Source: Algoriphagus kandeliae (GTDB lineage Bacteria > Bacteroidota > Bacteroidia > Cytophagales > Cyclobacteriaceae). From it: 64,000 nucleotides of DNA. Below, piece after piece: positions 54,637-63,067 of this stretch. Within the stretch, counting starts at the first letter, position 1, and every line of letters begins with the position of its first letter. The stretch covers positions 248,001 to 312,000 of the forward strand of contig NZ_SPSB01000004.1 in NCBI RefSeq assembly GCF_004571135.1. The letters run 5' to 3'. The translations under genes and the position numbers were made by a program. The notes under the pieces are model-generated. The model was not told the origin of the DNA. It searched no databases and saw nothing but the letters and a program-made list of their open reading frames with translations.

Positions 54637-55815
54637 TCAATATCCTCCCCACTTGATATAAGTCTCCAGATCCTTGTCTCCTCTTCCGGAAAGGTTAATG
54701 ACAATTACATCATCTTTTCGGTATTCAATCATGTTGAGCGCGTGGATCGCATGGGCAGACTCTATGGCTGGGATAATTCCTTCCAGACGGCTAAGTTCAA
54801 TTCCGGCTTTCATTGCATCTTCATCCTCCACAGCCACAAATTCCGCACGACCAATATCAAACAAATGCGCATGTACTGGTCCAATTCCTGGATAATCTAA
54901 CCCAGCAGAAATGGAATGCGGTTCGACTACCTGACCATCTTCCGTTTGCATCAGGATGGTTTTGGATCCATGTAAAATACCTGGAGTTCCCAAGACAGTT
55001 GTAGCTGCAGATTTCCCCGAACTCACACCCAATCCTGCTGCCTCAGCAGCTACCAATCGAACTTCAGGAGTGTTGTAATAATGGTAAAAAGCGCCAGCTG
55101 CATTGGATCCTCCACCCACGCAAGCAATTACCAAGTCGGGGTTTTCGCGCCCTTCTTTTTCCTGCAATTGCCATTTCATCTCCTCTGAAATCACGGATTG
55201 GAATCGGGCAACCATTTCAGGATATGGATGCGGACCTACCACTGAGCCAATGATGTAGTGCGTATCTACAGGATTATTGATCCACTGACGCATGGCTTCA
55301 TTGGTTGCATCTTTGAGGGTTTTTGACCCCGAAGTGGCGGCCACTACTTTCGCTCCTAGGATTTTCATTCGCTCCACGTTGGGACGTTGACGCTCAATAT
55401 CCAACTCACCCATATATACTGTGCAGTCCATACCCATCAGGGCGCAGACAGTTGCCGTCGCTACACCATGCTGACCGGCACCTGTTTCAGCAATGATCCT
55501 TTTTTTACCCAGCTTTTTAGCCAAGATGATTTGGCCGATAGTATTATTGACTTTGTGTGCACCGGTATGACAGAGATCTTCCCTTTTTAGATAGATTTTT
55601 GCCCCATATTTCTCAGAAAGCCTTTGTGCCAAATACAAAGGAGTAGGTCTACCCACATAATCCTTAAGAAGCATCCGAAACTCTTGCTGAAATTCAGGAG
55701 TAGCAATAATGGCTTCATAATTCTCCTTTAGTTCTTCTACATTGGGATGGAGCATTTCGGGGATGTAAGCCCCTCCGAATCTTCCATAAAATCCCTTTTC
55801 ATCCACTCGTATCAT
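54637..55815 (-). CDS. trpB: Tryptophan synthase beta chain
   Basis: A 392-residue PLP enzyme joining indole and serine. The PLP Lys is in [17 protein letters not shown] (~87), the phosphate-binding loop [12 protein letters not shown] and the conserved [36 protein letters not shown] and [16 protein letters not shown] are TrpB1-type. Start ATG 55815 ([20 protein letters not shown]). Follows trpF by 41 nt. Confidence 0.97.
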   Translation of the reverse strand: MIRVDEKGFYGRFGGAYIPEMLHPNVEELKENYEAIIATPEFQQEFRMLLKDYVGRPTPLYLAQRLSEKYGAKIYLKREDLCHTGAHKVNNTIGQIILAKKLGKKRIIAETGAGQHGVATATVCALMGMDCTVYMGELDIERQRPNVERMKILGAKVVAATSGSKTLKDATNEAMRQWINNPVDTHYIIGSVVGPHPYPEMVARFQSVISEEMKWQLQEKEGRENPDLVIACVGGGSNAAGAFYHYYNTPEVRLVAAEAAGLGVSSGKSAATTVLGTPGILHGSKTILMQTEDGQVVEPHSISAGLDYPGIGPVHAHLFDIGRAEFVAVEDEDAMKAGIELSRLEGIIPAIESAHAIHALNMIEYRKDDVIVINLSGRGDKDLETYIKWGGY

Positions 55816-55856
55816 TCTGTATTCAAGTTTATAGGTTTAAGTCCATGGACCATGGA

Positions 55857-56489
55857 CTATAAGCTATGGTCTAATTTTTCTTTAAACCTCACTATTCTTT
55901 CAATATTTTTGAGTCCAGGAGCATCTTCAAATTTCGAGTTGAGATCAACTCCTTCCAACTGATCTATTTCTGTTTTCAAAGTCTTAATTTCAGTGACACT
56001 TTCCGCATCTAAGCCTCCACTTAATAAAAATCCTTTCTCGAAAGTATAGGTTTTCAAAATTTCCCAGTCAAACTTTCTTCCTGTTCCCCCATGATTTGGA
56101 CTAGCAGTATCAAATAGAAATTTGTTTACATAAGGCAAATAAGCCGCTATATTTTCCCAGTTGATTTCATTTGCTACCGATATTACCTTCCAAAGCTCAG
56201 CAGCTGTTTTCCTCTTTAATTCCGCTAATATTTCTACCGGTTCATTCCCGTGAAGTTGAATAGCAGAAAGATCAAAGAGTTTTACCTTTCTTAGAATTTC
56301 ATCAACTGATTCATTCACAAATACTCCAACTTTTTTGACTGGAAATTCCTCAAACCTTTCCGAATATTCATCTGAAACGTAACGGGGAGATTTGGGATAA
56401 AAAATCAATCCCATCCAATCTGGATTTACATCCGAAATAAGACTCCGGATATTCTCCGGTTCCCGCATGCCACAGACTTTGATTTCCAT
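55857..56489 (-). CDS. trpF: Phosphoribosylanthranilate isomerase
   Basis: A 210-residue (beta/alpha)8 barrel for the Amadori rearrangement of PRA to CdRP. The general-base Cys is in MEIKVCGMREPENI (residue 6-7) and the general-acid Asp in KFLFDTASPNHGGTGRKFDW (~128). FLLSGGLDAESV is the phosphate site. Its start overlaps the trpC stop by one nucleotide, so the two are translationally coupled. Separate trpC and trpF genes rather than a fusion. Confidence 0.96.
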   Translation of the reverse strand: MEIKVCGMREPENIRSLISDVNPDWMGLIFYPKSPRYVSDEYSERFEEFPVKKVGVFVNESVDEILRKVKLFDLSAIQLHGNEPVEILAELKRKTAAELWKVISVANEINWENIAAYLPYVNKFLFDTASPNHGGTGRKFDWEILKTYTFEKGFLLSGGLDAESVTEIKTLKTEIDQLEGVDLNSKFEDAPGLKNIERIVRFKEKLDHSL

Positions 56490-57307
56490 CAGGCTTTAGA
56501 TAAAGCTCCAGCTCCTAATAATCTTTTGTACTCCTTGATGAAATTATAAGCTGCTTGTTCAGGCCGACTGGACTTCATGAAGTTTTCTCCAATCAAAAAC
56601 CCATCAAATCCAGCCTTTTTAAGTTTCACAAGAGTATTTGGATCAGAAATCCCGCTCTCAGAAATTTTCACAAAGGAAGATGGAATTCGATCTACCAACT
56701 CCAAGGAGGTTTCGATAGAGACGTCAAAGGTTTTCAAATTTCGGTTATTCACCCCAACCAAATCCACTCCATCATTCAAGCTTTTTTCCAATTCCTCTCC
56801 ATCGTGCACCTCCAATAATACCTCAAGTCCAAGGCTTTTTGCGAAGTAGGTTAGAGACTTCAGCTTCTCAGGCTCCAATGCTGCCGCGATTAAAAGTACG
56901 CAGTCCGCACCAATGGATTTTGCTTCAATCAACTGATATTCATCCACCACAAAATCCTTTCGAAGGATAGGGCAAAAATTGAATTTCCGAGCCGTTTTCA
57001 AATCTTCATTTGAGCCACCGAAATATTCCTTGTCGGTTAAAATTGAAAGCGCAGAGGCACCAGCCTGCATGTAGCCGATACTAACTGTTTCAACCTGAGC
57101 ATTTCCGTTGATCAAGCCTTTTGATGGGGACTTTCGTTTGAATTCAGCAATAATTCCTGATTTCTCGGGATGCTGAATATATTTTTTCATTGACACCACC
57201 TGGCCATCAAAGAAGATGCTTTTTTCCAAAAGCTTAACCGGAATCAGGCTTTTTCGCTCATCTACTTCCTTGTATTTATCTGCAATTATTTTTTCTAAAA
57301 TATTCAT
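56489..57307 (-). CDS. trpC: Indole-3-glycerol phosphate synthase
   Basis: A 272-residue barrel that closes the indole ring. Motifs: IIAEFKRKSPSKGLIN (catalytic Glu and Lys), ALSILTDKEYFGGSNEDL, PILRKDFVVDEYQLIEAKSIGADCVLLI, DLVGVNNRNLKTF and KISESGISDP. All expected catalytic residues are present. It starts 9 nt after trpD and overlaps trpF. Confidence 0.97.
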   Translation of the reverse strand: MNILEKIIADKYKEVDERKSLIPVKLLEKSIFFDGQVVSMKKYIQHPEKSGIIAEFKRKSPSKGLINGNAQVETVSIGYMQAGASALSILTDKEYFGGSNEDLKTARKFNFCPILRKDFVVDEYQLIEAKSIGADCVLLIAAALEPEKLKSLTYFAKSLGLEVLLEVHDGEELEKSLNDGVDLVGVNNRNLKTFDVSIETSLELVDRIPSSFVKISESGISDPNTLVKLKKAGFDGFLIGENFMKSSRPEQAAYNFIKEYKRLLGAGALSKA

Positions 57308-57316
57308 AACTCACTC

Positions 57317-58327
57317 TTAATTAAACGAAACTGATGTTTTGGGATTGACCAATCCATTGAAGACATTCAAAGCCTTTCCACTTAAAAGAACCTCTTCTGC
57401 CTTTGCAACTGCATCTTGGAAAGAAAGTGAAGGGTCAGCCGTCACCAATGCCGCTGCCGAATTTGCCAGGACTACCTGATTTTGGGCTTTGGTACCTTTC
57501 CCTTTCAAGATGGACTCGAAAATTTTTGCTGATTCCTCGACTGTAGTTCCTCCTCTTATTTCTGAAGCATTAAGCGTGGAAAGTCCAATTTGTTCAGGTT
57601 TGTACAATTTTTCGCCAGAATTGGAAATCATCTTAAAATCTCCTGTTAGCGAAATCTCATCATAGCCATCTATTGAATGTAAAATGGAAAACTGTGCATC
57701 TGATTCCTGATACAAATAAGCATACAGACGGGCCAATTCAAGACTGAAGACTCCGACCAATTGCTTGCCGGGGAAGCTTGGATTTACCATCGGACCGAGC
57801 ATATTGAAGAAAGTTTTCACACCCAATTCCTTTCGAACAGGAGCTACATTTTTCATTGCCGGGTGGAAAAGCGGCGCATGCAAAAAGCAGATTCCCGCCT
57901 CATCCAAAGATCGCCGGATTTCATCAATATTATTGGTGAATTCGTAGCCGAAATAAGCCAACAAATTAGAAGAACCACAAATTGAAGAAACCCCCGTGTT
58001 GCCATGTTTTGCCACATTTTGACCTGCTCCTGCGACGATAAATGAAGAAAGGGTCGAAATATTAAAAGTATCTTTTCCATCCCCGCCGGTACCACAAAGG
58101 TCCATTGCGTCGTATTCGGCAATTTCTACTGGAATACACAACTCCAACATCGCCTCTCGAAAGCCACGCAACTCTTCGACCGTAATACTACGCATCAAGT
58201 AGACGGTCATAAAAGCTGCAATTTGACTGGAATTGTAACTTCCTGTTGCAATATTTTTGAGAACCTCCCTAGCCTGAGCCTGAGAAAGTGTTTTATGTTC
58301 TATCAGTTGATTTAATATTTCTTTCAT
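57317..58327 (-). CDS. trpD: Anthranilate phosphoribosyltransferase
   Basis: A 336-residue enzyme attaching PRPP-derived phosphoribose to anthranilate. The PRPP loop is DLCGTGGDGKDTFNISTLSSFIVAGAG (~79-105), followed by KHGNTGVSSICGSSNLLAYFG. Metal and anthranilate site segments RKELGVKTFFNMLGPMVNPS are present. Family length is normal. It follows trpG by 25 nt. Confidence 0.97.
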   Translation of the reverse strand: MKEILNQLIEHKTLSQAQAREVLKNIATGSYNSSQIAAFMTVYLMRSITVEELRGFREAMLELCIPVEIAEYDAMDLCGTGGDGKDTFNISTLSSFIVAGAGQNVAKHGNTGVSSICGSSNLLAYFGYEFTNNIDEIRRSLDEAGICFLHAPLFHPAMKNVAPVRKELGVKTFFNMLGPMVNPSFPGKQLVGVFSLELARLYAYLYQESDAQFSILHSIDGYDEISLTGDFKMISNSGEKLYKPEQIGLSTLNASEIRGGTTVEESAKIFESILKGKGTKAQNQVVLANSAAALVTADPSLSFQDAVAKAEEVLLSGKALNVFNGLVNPKTSVSFN

Positions 58328-58352
58328 ACTTAAGGGTGATTTTGAATTGAAA

Positions 58353-58919
58353 TCAGGATTCCAACCAGTTCTTTATGATTTGAACTCCATGTTCAGTCAG
58401 AATACTTTCAGGATGAAATTGTACTCCTCTAATGGCAAATTGCTTATGTCTTATAGCCATAATCTGATTATCGGGCGTTCGGGCAATTACTTCCAAATCC
58501 GGTGATAAAGTTACTTCATTGATAACCCAAGAATGGTATCTCCCAATTTGAAATGAATCAGGCAAACCTTCAAAGAGCAAATCCCTTTCCACTTTTACTT
58601 GCGAAGCAACTCCATGAAGAACCTCCGAAAGATTAATCAGCCTTCCTCCGAATGCTTCTCCAATAGCTTGATGCCCAAGACAAACCCCCAAAATGGATTT
58701 TTCAGATGAATACTTCTCGAGTAATTCCGGCATGATTCCCGCCTCATCAGGTACTCCTGGACCCGGTGAAAGTAAAATTTTATCATAGGAAGCCACTTCT
58801 TCTAGACTGATTTTATCATTCCGAAAGACATCCATATTCTTTCCATACCCCAACTGCCTGATGATATACACCAAGTTATAAGTAAAGGAATCGTAATTAT
58901 CGAGGACGAGAATTCGCAT
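58353..58919 (-). CDS. trpG: Anthranilate synthase component II (glutamine amidotransferase)
   Basis: A 188-residue class I amidotransferase supplying ammonia to TrpE. N-terminus MRILVLDNYDSFTYNLVYII; oxyanion strand ILLSPGPGVPDEAG; nucleophile Cys in ILGVCLGHQAIGEAFGG (~79); His-Glu in GVQFHPESILTEHG (~170). In some bacteria TrpG also serves PabB; no pab gene is seen here. It is separated from trpE by the four-helix-bundle gene, which breaks the usual trpEG adjacency. Confidence 0.97.
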   Translation of the reverse strand: MRILVLDNYDSFTYNLVYIIRQLGYGKNMDVFRNDKISLEEVASYDKILLSPGPGVPDEAGIMPELLEKYSSEKSILGVCLGHQAIGEAFGGRLINLSEVLHGVASQVKVERDLLFEGLPDSFQIGRYHSWVINEVTLSPDLEVIARTPDNQIMAIRHKQFAIRGVQFHPESILTEHGVQIIKNWLES

Positions 58920-58932
58920 CGTGTTGAATTAG

Positions 58933-58962
58933 AAAATTGAAAAATTGGAAAATTGAAAAATT
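58933..58962. repeat. Left flank of four-helix-bundle gene: two AAAATTGAAAAATT copies
   Basis: AAAATTGAAAAATT occurs at 58933-58946 and again at 58949-58962 (period 16). It is the exact inverse complement of the 14 bases at 59356-59369 on the other side of the gene. Confidence 0.75.
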
Positions 58963-58974
58963 TCTTTTTCAGTT

Positions 58975-59355
58975 TTATTTATCCCTTTTCTCATAATCAT
59001 ATAAATATTTAATAAAGCCTTTAAGCTCGCTTGAAATCTCAATCAATTCATTGTAAAATTCCTCATAGACTTCTGAAGAAATTTTACCAGCCTTTTGAAG
59101 TAAATAAAGCTGACTTCTCAATTCACCGGCAGATCCTTTGGCAATTCCCAGGTATTTAATTAGTTGCCTGTTACTATTATATTCAAAGCCTTCTGCTATG
59201 TTGTTAGAAATTGAAATAGCAGCTCCAATCAACTGGTCTTTTGCTCTGTAATCACGAATGAGATGATCATTTTCAACTAACTGATAAATCTTTAACCCTA
59301 TTTGGATCGCATCTTTCCATACTTTTAAATCCTCAAACCGATCAACTTTTGCCAT
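58975..59355 (-). CDS. Four helix bundle protein (23S rRNA-intervening-sequence type)
   Basis: A 126-residue protein of the four-helix-bundle family named after ORFs in 23S rRNA intervening sequences (S23-like). It begins MAKVDRFEDLKVWKDAIQIG and has ISISNNIAEGFEYNSNRQLIKYLGIAKGSAGELRSQL, the family core. Function is unknown; some relatives assist retroelement reverse transcriptases (bAvd) or form pentameric nucleic-acid-binding barrels. It sits inside the trp operon between trpE and trpG, flanked by exact 14-bp inverted repeats, which suggests a mobile origin. Confidence 0.92.
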   Translation of the reverse strand: MAKVDRFEDLKVWKDAIQIGLKIYQLVENDHLIRDYRAKDQLIGAAISISNNIAEGFEYNSNRQLIKYLGIAKGSAGELRSQLYLLQKAGKISSEVYEEFYNELIEISSELKGFIKYLYDYEKRDK

Positions 59356-59369
59356 AATTTTTCAATTTT
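59356..59369. repeat. Right flank inverted repeat of four-helix-bundle gene
   Basis: AATTTTTCAATTTT, directly adjoining the ATG at 59355 and exactly inverse to the left-flank copies. A short run of AAATTTTAAAATT words follows towards trpE. Confidence 0.75.
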
Positions 59370-59388
59370 AAAATTTTAAAATTTGTAA

Positions 59389-60801
59389 TTATATGGTCTC
59401 CGCCGCTCTAAGTGCCACTCTCAACGCCTCTAACTTATTCGCTACTTCCTGAAGCTCGGATGGAATGGAGCTTTTGGCTACAACTCCCGCTCCCGCTTGG
59501 AAGCGCAACTGATTGTTTTCAGAAACAAAAGATCTGATCAGAATTGCATGGTTGAAATCTCCATTGAAACCTAGATATCCTATAGCCCCTCCATAGAATT
59601 GTCTACTTGTGTTTTCCAGTTCATCTATCAGCTCCATGGCACGATATTTTGGAGCACCGGATAAGGTTCCTGCCGGAAAAGTATCAGCAACCAATTGAAG
59701 AGGATTAGCCCCTTCAGCCAATTGACCAGTCACTTTGGAAACTAAATGAATAACGTGAGAGTAGTATTGGATTTCCTTAAACACCTCTACTTCTACAAGA
59801 TCAGAGGAACGAGATAAATCATTTCTCGCCAAATCCACCAACATCACATGTTCTGAGTTTTCCTTTGGATCATCGTAGAGTTTTCGGGCCAATTCCGCAT
59901 CTTCGGCATCATTCCCTGTTCGGCGGAATGTACCTGCAATAGGATAAATAGTAGCTTTTCGATTTTTGACTACGATTTGTGCTTCGGGCGAACTTCCAAA
60001 AACTTTAAACGATCCATAATCAAAATAGAAAAGGTAAGGGGAAGGATTTACTGAGCGGAGGGCTCGATAAACATTGAATTCATCACCCTTGAACCCCGTA
60101 GTGAATCTTCTGGAAAGGACTATCTGAAAGACATCCCCACGGAAGCAATGTTCCCTACCTTGATTCAGAACTTTCAAAAATTCCTCATCAGTATAATTTG
60201 ATACCTCCTCTCCCACTATTTTGAAGGAATAGGCGGGAATATTCTTGTTATTAAGTAGCGTTTCGATTTCAGAAATGTATTCCGTGTTGTTCGCTCCTGC
60301 GACCCGATGCTCAAATAAATAGAGCTCATTTTTGTAATGATCCACCACAATGATGTTCTGATACATCGCGTAATACATCATTGGGATCTCATTGGGCTGG
60401 GTTTTACTCAGTTTGATATCTTCAAACCAACCAACCGTGTCGTATTGAATGTACCCAAAAAGTCCATTGGTACTGAATTTAAATTTATCTGGAGTAGGAT
60501 CGAATTTATTCCCAAAAGCCCGAAGAGAATCCATCAGAGATTTATCAGAACCGACTTCGTATTGAATTTCCTTTCCATCAGGAAGCTTTTCAGTAACCTT
60601 CCCGGCATTAAAAGAGAATGTCGCAATTGGGTTAAAGCAAATGTAGGAATAGCTGTTTTCCTGGCCGTGGTAATCAGAACTTTCCAACAGGATCGGATTA
60701 GCAAACCGGTCGCGAATCTGTAGGTAAATACTCACTGGAGTGATGGTATCTGCCAATCGCTTTCGGAAAGTGGTCAGGATAGGAAATTTTACGTGATTCA
60801 T
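59389..60801 (-). CDS. trpE: Anthranilate synthase component I
   Basis: A 470-residue chorismate-utilising enzyme making anthranilate with ammonia from TrpG. The N-terminal Trp-binding motif LLESSDYHG (~37) implies feedback inhibition. The C-terminal catalytic domain has LSRRFTTGFKGDEF, SPYLFYFDYGSFKVFGSSPEAQIVV, PIAGTFRRTGNDAEDAELA, MLVDLARNDLSRSS and AGTLSGAPKYRAMELIDELE. First structural gene of the operon. The start ATG 60801 lies just after the leader attenuator. Confidence 0.97.
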   Translation of the reverse strand: MNHVKFPILTTFRKRLADTITPVSIYLQIRDRFANPILLESSDYHGQENSYSYICFNPIATFSFNAGKVTEKLPDGKEIQYEVGSDKSLMDSLRAFGNKFDPTPDKFKFSTNGLFGYIQYDTVGWFEDIKLSKTQPNEIPMMYYAMYQNIIVVDHYKNELYLFEHRVAGANNTEYISEIETLLNNKNIPAYSFKIVGEEVSNYTDEEFLKVLNQGREHCFRGDVFQIVLSRRFTTGFKGDEFNVYRALRSVNPSPYLFYFDYGSFKVFGSSPEAQIVVKNRKATIYPIAGTFRRTGNDAEDAELARKLYDDPKENSEHVMLVDLARNDLSRSSDLVEVEVFKEIQYYSHVIHLVSKVTGQLAEGANPLQLVADTFPAGTLSGAPKYRAMELIDELENTSRQFYGGAIGYLGFNGDFNHAILIRSFVSENNQLRFQAGAGVVAKSSIPSELQEVANKLEALRVALRAAETI

Positions 60802-60820
60802 TTTGAAATTTTTAAGACAT

Positions 60821-60852
60821 AAAAAAAGGCTTACCGGGGGTTCCAGTAAGCC
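60821..60852 (-). terminator. trp attenuator terminator
   Basis: On the minus strand the stem GGCTTACTGG (60852-60843) / CCGGTAAGCC (60837-60828) is 10 bp with one G-T, loop of 5, followed by T7, 20 nt before the trpE ATG. Placed between leader peptide and trpE, it must be read through for operon expression. Confidence 0.93.
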
Positions 60853-60876
60853 ATTTTATATTCATGCAACTCAAAT

Positions 60877-60954
60877 TTAGGCAAGGGCTTGCTGTACTTT
60901 CCCCGGGAAAGAATTAAGATGCCACCACCAATATTTGTTTGTTGTTGTTTTCAT
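60877..60954 (-). CDS. trpL: trp operon leader peptide with three consecutive Trp codons
   Basis: A 25-codon ORF, ATG at 60954 to TAA at 60877-60879: MKTTTNKYWWWHLNSF at its start and ending VQQALA. Trp codons 9-11 are TGG TGG TGG. Codons 21-23 (CAGCAAGCC, 60894-60886) can pair with the terminator 5' arm GGCTTACTG at 8 of 9 positions, giving an antiterminator that a ribosome at the stop codon would cover and one stalled at Trp codons would leave free. CTTTCCCGGGGAAAG inside the ORF is a possible pause hairpin. Control of trpE-aroF by tRNA-Trp charging is inferred. Confidence 0.92.
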   Translation of the reverse strand: MKTTTNKYWWWHLNSFPGKVQQALA

Positions 60955-60964
60955 AAGACTGTGA

Positions 60965-60994
60965 CAAATTTAGAAAGGCTTTGGAATTGTCAAA
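60965..60994 (-). promoter_or_regulatory. trp operon promoter
   Basis: On the minus strand TTTG (60994-60991), 18-nt spacer, TAAATTTG (60972-60965) fits the Bacteroidota sigma-A consensus. Expected transcription start is only about 5 nt upstream of the leader-peptide ATG, so the leader is nearly leaderless. Confidence 0.8.
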
Positions 60995-61046
60995 ATCCAA
61001 TCATGAAAATTATGTCCTATTTTTGAAAAATTTTAAAAAAAGCACC

Positions 61047-61274
61047 ATGGCCAAATCAATAGCACAGTATTTCAAGCGGATTTTTGACGATTATCAGGTT
61101 TTGGTTCAGGTGAATCCAGATGATTTTACTGGGATTGAGCTGATTGTTCATCCTGATGGAAAAATCGAAAAGACCGAGATGGAATTTGATGAAGAGATTT
61201 TTGAGGATTTAGCGGAAGACGAATTCCAGGCTTGCAGCCCTTTGGAATTTCAGCTGCTTCTGGCGAAATCTTAA
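61047..61274 (+). CDS. Small acidic conserved hypothetical protein
   Basis: A 75-residue protein from ATG 61047 (MAKSIAQYFKRIFDDYQVLVQ); a longer frame back to 60981 would run into the trp promoter and is rejected. The C-terminal half is very acidic (EKTEMEFDEEIFEDLAEDEF). No TM segment or signal peptide. I do not recognise a named family. Divergent from the trp operon with a short shared promoter region, and followed by a strong hairpin. Confidence 0.65.
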   Translation: MAKSIAQYFKRIFDDYQVLVQVNPDDFTGIELIVHPDGKIEKTEMEFDEEIFEDLAEDEFQACSPLEFQLLLAKS

Positions 61275-61279
61275 ATGAA

Positions 61280-61325
61280 AATGCTCGAGAAATTTTATCT
61301 CGAGCATTCATATAATCATTTTTTT
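61280..61325. terminator. Hairpin between convergent genes
   Basis: Perfect 11-bp stem AATGCTCGAGA (61280-61290) / TCTCGAGCATT (61298-61308) with a 7-nt loop. A T run follows only after ten more bases, so termination efficiency is uncertain. Confidence 0.6.
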
Positions 61326-61333
61326 GAATTTCA

Positions 61334-62968
61334 CTACTTCTTCATATACCCATCCCGAATTGCTTTGAATTCGGACCCTTCTTTCCAATTTGGCCATTGG
61401 GTGGAGTTAGAGATATTTTGTCCAATGTTGTAAAGCAATTGTACATCTTCTGCAGCTCCCTCCAAATTCCAACGTTCTGGATCGTACTCATCGGAAGGCT
61501 TATGGTAATACTCAATGGTGTAATTTTCCTCAAGTTCCTTCCCATATTCTTTCCCTTTTTCCACATGGTCAATTCCATTTTGGAAGTAAAGAGCAGGAAC
61601 GCCTACCTTGGCAAAATTGAAATGATCCGAACGGAAATAATATCCTGCTACAGGATTTGGATCTGGAGCCGAATATCTCCCCTGCTTTTCCAATTCCACT
61701 TCCAACAAATCCTCCATTTCTGATTGCCCTCGGCCAATCACCGAGACATCCCGCATCCTTCCATAAGGATTGACTCCATCGATATTTATATTTGCGACCG
61801 TCTTATCTAAAAGATAAATCGGATTTTGGGCATAGTAAGCAGAACCCAACAACCCTTGCTCTTCAGCAGTCACTGCCAAAAAGACCACCGACCGCTTTGG
61901 TACCTTCGACTCCTGAAAAGCTTTAGCCAAAGCCAACAAAGCTGCCGTACCGGACGCATTATCCAATGCTCCATTATAAATACTATCTCCTGTCTCATCA
62001 GGCTTTCCAATTCCGAAATGATCCCAATGCGCTGTGTAAATCACATACTCTTCGGGCTCCTCGACGCCAGTAATTTTTGCGACCACATTTTTGGATGTGT
62101 TGTATGTGGCGTTTACAGCCATAGATGAACTAGCCGTCAAACCCATAGGAATGGCTTCAAAATCTGCTTTTCGAGCCTTCGCCAATAACTCCCTTTCATT
62201 CAAGCCAGCCATCTCAAAAAGCTTGTTGGCGATAGGCAAGGTTACCCAACCTTCAAATGCCAATTTATACCCCTCTTTTCCTCGATCGTCCAAGTAAAGC
62301 TTGGAGGCATTCCAAGAATTTTGAATCACATTGAATCCATAGCCAGCCGGAATGGTATTATGTACAATCAAGCATCCCAAAGCTCCCTGACGAATAGCTT
62401 CCTCATATTTATAAGTCCATCGGCCGTAGTATGTCATGGTATTTCCTTTGAAAAATGAGGCATCTTCAGTTCCAAAGCCAGGGTCATTGACCAATACCAC
62501 AACGATCTTATCTTTCACATCAATGTTTTTGTAATCATCCCAACCGTACTCTGGTGCAACTATTCCAAATCCAGCAAAGACTAATTCTGCATCTTCAAAA
62601 CTCACTTCCGAATCCGTTCGCTGAGTCCACAATACATAATCCTTCAACCCTTCCAATGTCATTGACCCATTGGAAGATTTTATTTCCATGGTAGGCGCGG
62701 CTTCGGTAAAAATAGAAACCAAGGGTACATCCTGAATGTAGGAATCCCCATTTCCAGGTTCCAAACCATATGATTCAAATTCATGAACCAAAAAGTCTAT
62801 TGTCTTTTTTTCTCCTTCAGAAAAAGGCATCCTCCCTTCAAAATAATCAGAGGACAAACTATCAATCAGTGGTTCCAGATCAGAAACCTGAAACTGATAA
62901 GGTTTTTCGGGACTACATGCTGCCCATGCAACTAAGGAAACAAGAATTATAAGGTTGATTTTTTTCAT
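61334..62968 (-). CDS. M28 family zinc aminopeptidase, lipoprotein
   Basis: A 544-residue lipoprotein with lipobox WAAC (Cys ~18). The M28 domain is split by an inserted PA-like domain (~130-260; AGFGIVAPEYGWDDYKNIDVKDKIVVVLVNDPG). Zinc ligands: His/Asp in YTAHWDHFGIG, Asp in YNGALDNASGTAALL, Glu-Glu in FLAVTAEEQGLLGS, Asp in NINIDGVN and a C-terminal His near IEYYHKPSDEYD. It should release N-terminal amino acids from peptides in the periplasm or on the outer membrane. Single gene. Confidence 0.93.
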   Translation of the reverse strand: MKKINLIILVSLVAWAACSPEKPYQFQVSDLEPLIDSLSSDYFEGRMPFSEGEKKTIDFLVHEFESYGLEPGNGDSYIQDVPLVSIFTEAAPTMEIKSSNGSMTLEGLKDYVLWTQRTDSEVSFEDAELVFAGFGIVAPEYGWDDYKNIDVKDKIVVVLVNDPGFGTEDASFFKGNTMTYYGRWTYKYEEAIRQGALGCLIVHNTIPAGYGFNVIQNSWNASKLYLDDRGKEGYKLAFEGWVTLPIANKLFEMAGLNERELLAKARKADFEAIPMGLTASSSMAVNATYNTSKNVVAKITGVEEPEEYVIYTAHWDHFGIGKPDETGDSIYNGALDNASGTAALLALAKAFQESKVPKRSVVFLAVTAEEQGLLGSAYYAQNPIYLLDKTVANINIDGVNPYGRMRDVSVIGRGQSEMEDLLEVELEKQGRYSAPDPNPVAGYYFRSDHFNFAKVGVPALYFQNGIDHVEKGKEYGKELEENYTIEYYHKPSDEYDPERWNLEGAAEDVQLLYNIGQNISNSTQWPNWKEGSEFKAIRDGYMKK

Positions 62969-63067
62969 GGCTTTTGCGGATAATTAGCAGATAGAAAGCT
63001 ACATAAAATTTGAATTGAATTGTAATTTTTTAAAATTAGAGCTAGGTCAACTATTCCATTTTTTACT

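Noticed and set aside
60981..61046. N-terminal extension of the small acidic protein
   Set aside because: It would start within the trp promoter spacer at a TTG and adds a Lys/Asn-rich tail unlike the rest; ATG 61047 is preferred.
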